22,010 nt of DNA from DASYAE01 sp036501535 (GTDB lineage: Bacteria; Actinomycetota; Actinomycetes; Streptomycetales; Catenulisporaceae). The stretch is from contig DASYAE010000056.1 of NCBI GenBank assembly GCA_036501535.1, positions 1 to 22,010 of the forward strand, read 5' to 3'. A model generated the notes under the pieces. That model saw only the letters and a program-made list of their open reading frames with translations, was not told the origin of the DNA and searched no databases. Positions within the stretch are counted from its first letter, which is position 1, and each line of letters opens with the position of its first letter. Positions 1-6,902 of this stretch are shown piece after piece. A program made the translations under genes and the position numbers.

Positions 1-296
1 AGATCGACGCCGTCCGAGCGGTAGCTGTTGGCAGAACCGTTCGTCGAGGTGACGTTGTACGCCACACCCTGTCCACCGGTGTCGTAGTTCGCCGCCTGCA
101 CCGTGCCCGGCACAGCCGCCGCGGTACCGCCGAACGGAGCGCTGCTGGCGGCGAAAGCCGTGGAGCGCACGCCGGCCAGCGACAGGACGGACAGGGCCGC
201 CACGGCGAGAATCGCCCGCAGCCTGGGGCGGCGACGGGGCGGAAGCGGTCTGCGGCGCGCGGGCGCCGGCGGCCGCGGAATTGGGAGAGGCCTCAT
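1..296 (-). CDS. Secreted protein with N-terminal CBM6-like carbohydrate-binding domain (5' end only)
   Basis: Only the first 98 codons lie in the window; the gene runs off the left edge. The ATG at 296 is preceded by a good ribosome site (GGAAGGG, about 8 nt away). The protein starts with a long basic Arg/Pro-rich stretch (residues 1-28), then a hydrophobic segment (ILAVAALSVLSLAGV) and an Ala-rich cleavage region, which together form a Sec signal peptide. The mature part reads PGTVQAANYDTGGQGVAYN and then YRSDGVDL, which matches the usual opening of CBM6/CBM35-type modules on actinomycete glycoside hydrolases and other secreted carbohydrate-active proteins. The catalytic part, if any, is outside the window, so the enzyme type is unknown. 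A LacI-type operator lies 218 bp upstream, which fits sugar-controlled expression. Confidence 0.75.
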   Translation of the reverse strand, partial: MRPLPIPRPPAPARRRPLPPRRRPRLRAILAVAALSVLSLAGVRSTAFAASSAPFGGTAAAVPGTVQAANYDTGGQGVAYNVTSTNGSANSYRSDGVD

Positions 297-347
297 TGCA
301 TTCCCTTCCAGAGCCTGGTCTTCTTCGCCGTTGGCGCCGGCCCGTCC

Positions 348-382
348 GGTGGGTCGGTCGGTGGGTCGGTGATGGGTCGGTC
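348..382. repeat. Short tandem repeat, three imperfect 12-bp units
   Basis: The unit GGTGGGTCGGTC is at 348-359, is repeated with one change at 360-371, and a third degraded unit (ATGGGTCGGTC) follows to 382. It lies 50-85 bp upstream of the CBM6 gene start, in its likely 5' leader. The function is unknown and it may be simple slippage. Confidence 0.6.
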
Positions 383-513
383 GATCGCCTTCGGCGGGCC
401 ACGACGCGTCAGCGGTGTCGGCGGGGAGGGTTGGCGGTGGCGCATGCGGACATGGCGGACCGCAGCGCCGCAAAGCAGCCGCTCAGCGCGCTTGACGTCG
501 TTTTACTATCTTG

Positions 514-527
514 GGAGAGCGCTCTCC
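514..527. promoter_or_regulatory. LacI-family-type operator
   Basis: GGAGAGCGCTCTCC is a perfect 14-bp palindrome with the central AGCGCT typical of LacI-family operators in actinomycetes (compare the CebR-type TGGGAGCGCTCCCA). It lies between two divergent genes, and the leftward secreted carbohydrate-binding protein is the likelier target. The cognate repressor is not in the window. Confidence 0.6.
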
Positions 528-691
528 GAACACTCGATGTGTACGGCAGGATCCGGGCCGCGTCAAGCTTCTGCCTCTGATCGAGGCAGGCGATCACCGC
601 CGGAGCCCGCCGGGCGTGGGTCGTGTGCAGATCTTGTGCAGGGTCCCGGGCCAGGGACAACGAAGCACGGTTTCGCAGTGTCTTCACGAAC

Positions 692-1207
692 ATGAGACTC
701 AGGACGTACATCATGGTGACGACGGTGATGATCTTGGTGGTGATGGCCGGCACGGCGTACTACGTAGCCGGCGCATGGAGATCCTGGCTCTGCGAATATC
801 CGTATGACCCGCGGTCCTATGCGCAGCACCCATGCCTCGACGCGTACCACCAAGGAGTGACGACGCTCGACGGGGCGCTGAACCACTACCAGGTTCCGTT
901 GCCGCCTTCGGCGGTCGCAGTGCGCTTCTATATCGAGGGGGGCGCATTCAACGGCGGAGGCGCGTTCTACCTCAAGTTCTCCGCCTACCCCGCCACGATT
1001 CGGGCATTCATTCACCAGCTCGGCACCGTCCCGGCGGACGGCGGCGCCGAGGCGCTGTGGACACAGCAGGAGCAGTCCTACGAAGACGGTCCGGTGCCAT
1101 GGACCTTCGACAGCAGCTATTCCGCGCATAGCTCCAAATCGCACGGGGACACCGTCATCGTGTCTCGCGCGATGACGACCGCGTACCTGTTCGTCAACGA
1201 CGGCTAG
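692..1207 (+). CDS. Small membrane-anchored protein of unknown function
   Basis: I do not recognise a family. The 171-residue product has one hydrophobic segment near the N-terminus (about residues 7-28) after a basic start (MRLRTY), then about 140 residues that would lie outside the cell. The outer part has two cysteines (about 35 and 48) that could form a disulfide, and a stretch rich in Gly and aromatic residues (FYIEGGAFNGGGAFYLKF). The start is uncertain. ATG 692 gives positive charges before the membrane segment but has no clear ribosome site; ATG 713 has AGGA 9 nt upstream and would give 164 residues. The 3' end overlaps the convergent LuxR-type gene by 14 bp. Confidence 0.6.
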   Translation: MRLRTYIMVTTVMILVVMAGTAYYVAGAWRSWLCEYPYDPRSYAQHPCLDAYHQGVTTLDGALNHYQVPLPPSAVAVRFYIEGGAFNGGGAFYLKFSAYPATIRAFIHQLGTVPADGGAEALWTQQEQSYEDGPVPWTFDSSYSAHSSKSHGDTVIVSRAMTTAYLFVNDG

Positions 1208-1511
1208 AGATCGGGACTCCCTGCATCCGGATGGCGTCCACGCACCTCTCACAACTGCGCAGGTGGTCGATGAGGCCGATCAGGGCGGCCTCGGTGCGGT
1301 TGTTGACGTGGAGCTTGCGGAACAGCGAGCTGATATGGGCGCGCACGGTGCGGTGCGAGACGTGCAGCTGCGAGGCGATGGTCATGTCGTCCGCCCCGAC
1401 GGCGAGCACGGCCAGGACGTTCGACTCGCGCCCGGAGATGCGCTCGGCGTTCTCCATGAACGCGATCTGGTGGCATAACCCGGTCGACTCGGTTGTGTGC
1501 GACGAAGTCAT
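1194..1511 (-). CDS. Stand-alone LuxR/GerE-type helix-turn-helix regulator
   Basis: This 105-residue protein is almost entirely a LuxR (GerE) DNA-binding domain. It runs from about residue 25 (ISGRESNVLAVLA) through the recognition helix (HVSHRTVRAHISSLFRKL) to the conserved tail (NNRTEAALIGLI). There is no receiver or ligand-binding domain, so it is a DNA-binding-only regulator, presumably controlled by its abundance or by a partner. The ATG at 1511 is supported by a strong ribosome site (GGGGGAGG, 7 nt upstream). It is divergent from the broken secreted-protein gene starting at 1599 (87 bp apart) and may regulate that region. Two cysteines near the C-terminus (SCERC) are unusual for the domain. 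Confidence 0.85.
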   Translation of the reverse strand: MTSSHTTESTGLCHQIAFMENAERISGRESNVLAVLAVGADDMTIASQLHVSHRTVRAHISSLFRKLHVNNRTEAALIGLIDHLRSCERCVDAIRMQGVPISSRR

Positions 1512-3324
1512 CGAATCGCCTCCCCCACGGCAGGCGCGGACACAGGCGAAGGCGATCCCCGAGACCTGTCCGAAGCAGCATTCGCCCGAGGAGTGAAGTT
1601 GAACGTTCGCCGGCCGTGGTATCGCATTCGAGGCCTGCGCGCCGTGGCGGCGGCCACCGCAGTCGCCGTGCTCGCCGCCATCACCACCCCGGCCGCACAG
1701 GCGGCGAGCGGGTCCTCGGCCGCGCCGGGCGAGTCAGGCTCGGGCGGGCACGCGGCCAGCCCCACGTCCGCGGCGGCCGACTTCGGGCCGGGCGCCGCGG
1801 CGTCGGACGACATCGCGGTCAACGCCTTCGGCGACGGCCTCGGCTACCGCATCCAGGTCGGCTCGGAGAAGTCCGGCTTCACCTGGCACGAGGTCGCGCT
1901 GCTGCGGCCGGACGGGCTGGACGACTCGTCCTGGACCGGATATCAGTGCACGTCGGGTGACGGCCGCTACGAGGCCGTGGCCCTGCTGCCCATATCAGCG
2001 GTCAACAACACCTCGGCGCTCGAGCACGGCGCGTTCGCGTACTCGGTGGACCTGCAGACCGGCAAGGTCAGGCCGATCGCCACCGGTGTCGCGCTGCGCT
2101 ACTTCTCCCCCGGCTGCGGCACCGGCGACCTGGCCGCGTTCACGGTCAGCCTGGGCGACCAGGAGCAGGCCACGGAGATCCTCACCGCGAACCTCGCCAT
2201 CGGCGCGGTCGAGCACTCCACGACCGTGGCCGGCGAGCTGACCTCGGCGGTTCCGGTCTCCGGCGGCCTGGTCGCGGCCTCCGGCTCGGACCTGGTGAGC
2301 GTGCCGGAGGCCGACGGGCAGGCCAAGGCAACGAAGATCGCCGCGGGCGGCGGGGAGCCGTTCGAGCTGCGGGCCGCGGCCGACGGCGGAGTGGACTTCC
2401 TCAGCATGACGCTGGGAGCGTCTACGGCCACTGTCATGCATGAACACGCCGGCCACGCGGTCTCGCTCGGCACCGGTGCTGCCGGCACGCTGGCGCTCTT
2501 CCAGGGCCGCGGCGGGCGCAACACCGTCGTCGGCGCGACCGGCCTCGCGAAGGGCTCGAGCCTGCGCCAGGTCGGCGCGGGCACGCTCGGCGCGGTGCGC
2601 ACGGCCTCGCTGCACGGCGACGCGCTGCTCGGCGACCAGCAGCAGAACACGAACTCCGACGACCGGATCCTGGCCGCCGCGACCGGACGCGTGGTTACTC
2701 AGGCCCCTGCGACCACCGACGCGCCGGTGACCGAGGGCTTTTCGTCGCTGGTGCCCTCCGGGGTGCCCGCGGCATCGGGCCAGGCCTCGCTCGCGGCCCC
2801 GGCCACGGCGCCGGCGCCAGCCCCTGCGCAGCAGACGCCGTCCGGGCCGGGCGGACCGCGGCCCGAGTCGGTCGAGGCGCCGGTGATCGAGCCGGCCACC
2901 GCGCAGACCCCGGCGTGCGCGGTGCCGCGGCTCAACCCGAGCCTCCAGGCGGTGCAGCCGGGCTCGGCGCAGGTCGACTGGGCCGTTCAGATGGCCGAAC
3001 AAGGGCTGCTGACCGGCTCGCTGTACACCCGTCCGGCGGGCTTCGACGACATGGGCCTGGCCGCCTACGCGCCGAGCAGCGACTTCGCGCCGCACGTGCT
3101 GGACACCCCGTCCTCGTGGAACACGGTGCCGCGCTCGGTGTTCGAGGCGATCATGGCGCAGGAGTCGAACTGGGACCAGGCCTCCTGGCACGCGCTGCCC
3201 GGCATCTCCGGCGACCCGATCGTGGCCGACTACTACGGCGCGGCCGGCTCGATCACCACCATCGACTACTCCGCCGCCGACTGCGGATACGGCATCTCGC
3301 AGGTGACCGCCGGCATGTCGGCCT

Positions 3325-3372
3325 CCGAGACCGGCACGGCAACACCACCGGCTGCACCCCGTCCCCTCGTGC
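3325..3372 (+). other. Deletion/frameshift junction in the secreted transglycosylase-like gene
   Basis: The upstream frame reads through GMSASETG and then becomes non-homologous, stopping at TGA 3381-3383. The second frame reads GNTTGCTP over about 3333-3356, and the third reads VPSCTGPDGTW from about 3361. Two single-base losses, plus an apparent loss of the middle of the transglycosylase region, would explain this. The extent of the loss is judged from remembered homologues, not from an alignment. Confidence 0.55.
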
Positions 3373-4389
3373 ACGGGCCCTGATGGAACCTGGGGCCTGG
3401 GCTGGGCGAACAACCCGGCCAACCCCGCGTTCCCGCCCGACCGGCAGCCCTATCTGAAGACCACATACGCCGACGCCGCGCACCCGGGCGACTGGCCCTA
3501 CCAGGAGCGGGTGCTCGGCTGGATGGGCAGTCCGCTCATCCGGATGGGCTCGGCCGCCTATGCCAAGCCGGCGTACAACGGCGGCGAGACCTGGCTGCAG
3601 ATCCCGTCGTTCGCCGACTTCTGCACCACCGCCGAGGACGACTGCACCCCGCCAGCCGTGACCGGCGAGTCCGGCACCTGCACGCTCTCGGACTCCGAGT
3701 GCTGGTGGCACCTGCCGGACACGTTCGTCCAGAACTGCTCGGGCACCTGCGCCACCTCCGCCTACGCGTTCGGATCCGGCTCGAGCGAACCGCCGGTGAC
3801 CGACCCGCACCCGCCGGTCTGTACGCTGAACACCACGGCTGTCCCGACGACCTCCAGCGGGGCGCCGATCATCGTCTCCGCCCAGGTCGGCCTCGGCGAC
3901 GGCGCGACTCCGCTCAACGATGTTGGGTGCCCCGCCACGGAGAACTGGTCGAACAACGGCTCGTTCGCCATGTCCTACGGCACCGACCCGAACGGCGACC
4001 CGATCGGCGCAATCGACACCCACCAGCTCGGCGCCGGCCTCGGCGGGTACATCCTGTTCACCCACACGGAGGACGGCACCAACTCGTCGCTGATCAACGT
4101 CGGCACCTGGACCCCGAACCTGCCGAGCCTGCAGTACTACACGGTCATGGCGCACATCCCGGCCACCGGCGTCAGGTCCACGGACGCGCAGTACGAGATC
4201 AACCCCGGGGACGGCGACGTGCCCTACTTCGTGCACATCAACCAGGACATCGGCACCGACACGTGGGTAAGCCTCGGCACGTACGGCATGGAGAACGGCG
4301 GCAACGTGCAGCTGACCAACCTCAGCTCTATGACGCCGGGTGACTACGACGTCGGATACGACGCGCTGGCCTTCGTCCCGCGCGGCGGC

Positions 4390-4400
4390 TCGCCGATGGC
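4390..4400 (+). other. Single-base frameshift in the golvesin-like gene
   Basis: The frame encoding AFVPRGGSP stops matching at 4395. Leaving out one A at 4396 restores RGGSP followed by WLEGTYTPLGDFYG, which is the frame that runs to the stop at 4753. The other frame continues as an Arg-rich shadow into the next gene. Confidence 0.6.
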
Positions 4401-4800
4401 TCGAGGGCACCTACACCCCGTTGGGCGACTTCTACGGCTCGCCGTCATCCGGCGTCGGGATCACCGGCCAGTACAGCAACGGCGACATCATCAACAGTCT
4501 GGGCGGCCCCTTCAGCACGGCCGGCGGCAGCTTCGAGCCGATCTCCGAGGGCCCGTCGATCGCGGCCGACGCCTCCTGGGGCACGGACGAACACGGCTGC
4601 CAGGTCGGCGTGCTGAACGAGGGCGTCGGCTTCGGCGGCACCTTCCCGCCGTTCGGCGAGGTGCACGGCGGCTCCAGCGACACCGGGGTGATCGGCACGA
4701 CGTTCCAGGGGATCTACAACGACGCTGTAAACTTCGTCAGCTCATTGTTCTGAGCAGGCGTCCAGAGCAGAACGGCGGCACGGCAGGAGGTGGAGCGCGA

Positions 4801-5310
4801 GTGTACGAGTGGAGGGTCCTGAGACTCGGACCCGGCGTCCTGCGCCGCAGGATCCTGCTCGGCGTGGTCGGCTGGCTGGCGCTGATCGCGGCCACCGCCG
4901 TGCTGTTCGGAAAGCCGGCGCGGATCCCGGCGCTCATCCTGATCGCCGGGATCGCGGCCATGGTCCTGTACGTCTGGCTCGGCCTGCTCGTGCGCCTGCT
5001 GCGTCCGGGAATCTTCGTCGCCCCCGACCGGATAAAGATCAGGAACACGCTCTGGACCTACGTCGTGCTGAAGTCGGACGTCGCAGGATTCGAGCACACG
5101 CCTGTGGACTCCAAGTACTTCGCGGCCCGCGGCGTCGAGGCGATCTGGCTCGTACGACGCGACGGCCGGCGTATCGAGACTCAGGTGCAGACCCGCATTC
5201 CCAGAGACCCTTTCCGGCGCCAGGATCCCGGCCCCAAGCTGCTGCCGATCGAACTCGACCGCGCCGTGGCCAGTCTGAACCAGTGGGCAGGCGAGGGAAT
5301 TCGCCGGTAG
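4801..5310 (+). CDS. Two-TM membrane protein with bacterial PH-like domain
   Basis: The GTG at 4801 follows AGGAGG at 4785-4790. The same frame is open much further upstream, but there it only shadows the preceding gene. The 169-residue product has two hydrophobic segments (about residues 19-36 and 42-64), then a beta-rich cytoplasmic part starting IFVAPDRIKIRNTLWTYVVL with the look of small actinobacterial PH-domain membrane proteins. A basic region (RIPRDPF) and a C-terminal helix follow. The role is unknown. It lies 47 bp after the broken secreted gene and is convergent with the histidine kinase gene, 12 bp away. Confidence 0.7.
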   Translation: MYEWRVLRLGPGVLRRRILLGVVGWLALIAATAVLFGKPARIPALILIAGIAAMVLYVWLGLLVRLLRPGIFVAPDRIKIRNTLWTYVVLKSDVAGFEHTPVDSKYFAARGVEAIWLVRRDGRRIETQVQTRIPRDPFRRQDPGPKLLPIELDRAVASLNQWAGEGIRR

Positions 5311-5322
5311 CGGCTGCCACGG

Positions 5323-6672
5323 TCAGAAGTCGGATTCGTGGATGGTCGCGGTCGGCGCGGCGGCCGCCGCGACCGGGGTCGGCGTGTCGAGCGGCAGGAT
5401 GAGGGAGACCTCGAATCCGCCGTCCGAATTCCGGCCGGCGGAGAGTTCGCCGCCGTAGAGGGCCGCGCGCTCGCGCATGCCGGTCAGGCCGACTCCGGCA
5501 CCCGTCTGTTCGACACCACCGCCGTCGGCGGCTCGGGCTGCGCGTACTGCGGCGGAGCGTGGTGTCCGGGTTCGCTGGGGCGGGATGGCCGGTGTTTTTG
5601 CGTCGGCGACCGTGAGGCGGATTCGGTCCGGCTCGTATTCCAGGCGCACGTCCACGGACGATCCCGGGGCGTGTTTCAGGACATTGGTCAGGGATTCCTG
5701 GACCACGCGATAGACGCACAGTTCGATGCCGGCGGGCAGGGCGCACTGCCGGCCGGCCACGGTGTAGCGGGAGGGGGTGCCGGACAGGCCGACGCGTTCG
5801 ATCAGGACGGGCAGTTGGGCGATGCCAGGCGCGGGCCGGTCGTCGGTGCGCGCTGCACCACCACCGGCGGCTGCGGCCTCGTCGTCGTCGGGACGCAGGA
5901 GGCTGATCAGGCGACGCAGCTCGGCGAGCCCCTCGCTGCCGACTTCGGAGATCGTGCGCAGGGCCCCGTCCGCGGTTTCCGGGTCCGTGCCGAGCACGTA
6001 GCGGGCCAGGCCGGCCTGAACGGCTATGACGGAGAGGTGGTGGGCCGTGACGTCGTGCAGTTCGCGGGCGATGCGGATCCGCTCGAGCAGTACCGCGCGC
6101 TGCTCCCGGTCGCGCTGCTTGCGCTGGAACCGGCGGTCGTACTCGGCCATCAGGGCGTGGCTCCTCGTCAGCCTTCTGGCTCCCTCGCCGATCGCCCCGA
6201 CGACCAGGACCAGAGCGGCGGTGCCGAGGTAGATGTCGTAGAGCGGACTTGTCCATCCGCGCACGTTTTCGTACACCAGTTCCGCATATGTCGCCGCGGC
6301 GGCGGCTGCGGTCCAGAGCCGTCCGCGGCGCGAGGCCACCGTGTAGAACGCGAGCAGCAGGGCGATCTGATTTCCGCTCGGCCAGTAGCCGCGCGCCTCG
6401 TAAGTCGCGACGAGGGCAACACACACGGTCATCACGGTCAGCGGGTATCGGCGCCGGGCCACCAGGGCCGCGCCGATCGCGGCGGTTATCGCGATCGCGA
6501 GCGAGTCGAACGGCCGTGGGCCAGAAGAGGAGTGAGCGCCTGTCGCGATCGCGGTGGTCAGTGTGTACGCGGTGATGGCCGCAGCGATGGCGAGATCGAC
6601 CGCGGCCGAGGGTATCCCGGGCATCGCAGGTCTCGAGGTCAGGGCCTTCGCCACTTGGGGCATGCGGAACAC
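5323..6672 (-). CDS. Sensor histidine kinase, DesK/NarL (HisKA_3) type
   Basis: This 449-residue membrane kinase autophosphorylates on His and passes the phosphate to a NarL-type response regulator. Hydrophobic segments between residues 22 and 163 form a multi-pass sensor region. A charged helix (YDRRFQRKQRDREQRAVLLE) leads to the HisKA_3 dimerisation helix with IARELHDVTAHHLSVI; His206 is the phospho-acceptor. The ATPase domain has the N box (VVQESLTNVLKHAP, about 323-336) and the G box (GAGVGLTGMRERA, about 391-403), with a long Arg/Ala-rich insert between them. The start is uncertain: GTG 6672, ATG 6663 and ATG 6624 all lack a clear ribosome site. No response regulator is adjacent; the nearest is at 14016-14714, beyond the secretion genes. 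Confidence 0.9.
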   Translation of the reverse strand: MFRMPQVAKALTSRPAMPGIPSAAVDLAIAAAITAYTLTTAIATGAHSSSGPRPFDSLAIAITAAIGAALVARRRYPLTVMTVCVALVATYEARGYWPSGNQIALLLAFYTVASRRGRLWTAAAAAATYAELVYENVRGWTSPLYDIYLGTAALVLVVGAIGEGARRLTRSHALMAEYDRRFQRKQRDREQRAVLLERIRIARELHDVTAHHLSVIAVQAGLARYVLGTDPETADGALRTISEVGSEGLAELRRLISLLRPDDDEAAAAGGGAARTDDRPAPGIAQLPVLIERVGLSGTPSRYTVAGRQCALPAGIELCVYRVVQESLTNVLKHAPGSSVDVRLEYEPDRIRLTVADAKTPAIPPQRTRTPRSAAVRAARAADGGGVEQTGAGVGLTGMRERAALYGGELSAGRNSDGGFEVSLILPLDTPTPVAAAAAPTATIHESDF

Positions 6673-6738
6673 CGGGCCAACGTAGCCAGCGTTGCCGCTG
6701 CTTGTCGCCAGATCTCAGAGGTCTTCACCCGCACGGGG

Positions 6739-6808
6739 TAAACCTTTGTGGTAGCGCCACCTACCGCGCTCGGTATACGGCCCGGCCCGATTGTGAACCT
6801 TTGGGGAA
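6739..6808. promoter_or_regulatory. Spaced direct repeat in the divergent histidine kinase/eccC-like promoter region
   Basis: AACCTTTGTGG (6741-6751) and AACCTTTGGGG (6796-6806) match in 10 of 11 positions and lie exactly 55 bp apart in the 230-bp gap between the divergent genes. Between them is a short inverted repeat (GGTAG, six bases, CTACC) and a TATACG/TATACC element at about 6771-6776 that could serve as a -10 on either strand. No good -35 was found. A regulator-binding role is inferred. Confidence 0.35.
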
Positions 6809-6902
6809 CGCGGGGCACCGGCGCGGGCTGAAACGCTGGAGCGGCGCGGGCGCTGTACGGCGCGCCGAACGGACGTGCGGAACAGAGCGTGGGTGGCAGG
6901 CG

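Larger units (their letters stand above)
297..691. other. Intergenic region of 395 bp between divergent genes
   Basis: No gene could be supported here. Frames open across it have no ribosome site and look like chance open frames in GC-rich DNA. It holds the leader of the leftward CBM6 gene, three imperfect 12-bp tandem repeats (348-382), a LacI-type palindrome (514-527) and the region upstream of the small membrane protein gene. A weak leftward -10-like stretch (GATAGT on the minus strand, at 505-510) sits next to the palindrome, but no convincing -35 was seen. Confidence 0.6.
1599..4753 (+). pseudogene. Broken gene for a large secreted protein with transglycosylase-like and golvesin C-terminal-like domains
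   Basis: The likely start is TTG 1599 (GAGGAG 5 nt upstream; GTG 1593 is too close to it), giving MNVRRPWYRIRGLRAVAAAT and a clear Sec signal peptide. After an N-terminal region of about 350 residues that I do not recognise and a Pro/Ala-rich linker (2700-2890) comes a lytic-transglycosylase-like segment (about 3121-3320: FEAIMAQESNW, with Glu522 in the catalytic position, then DCGYGISQVTAGM). The frame then breaks. It resumes in another frame at about 3370 (CTGPDGTWGLGWANNPA), runs through a golvesin C-terminal-like beta domain (about 4050-4380, ending DALAFVP), shifts again near 4396, and ends in a third frame at TGA 4753 (WLEGTYTPLGDFYG to NFVSSLF). Intact actinomycete homologues, as I recall them, carry a further segment between the QVT and GNTTGC parts that is missing here. 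Each piece keeps strong coding bias, so the damage is recent or reflects sequence error. Confidence 0.75.

Noticed and set aside
1995..3422. A 475-codon open frame on the minus strand opposite the secreted gene
   Set aside because: Arg/Gly/Val-rich low-complexity product, no domain, and codon bias that fits the plus strand.
3253..4410. A 385-codon open frame on the minus strand
   Set aside because: Antisense shadow of the golvesin-like coding segments; no recognisable motif.
3511..5310. A continuous 599-codon frame joining the golvesin-like domain to the PH-like membrane protein
   Set aside because: The middle part (about 4396-4800) is an Arg-rich shadow, while the adjacent frame encodes the real end of the secreted protein. 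The membrane protein has its own ribosome site and GTG at 4801.
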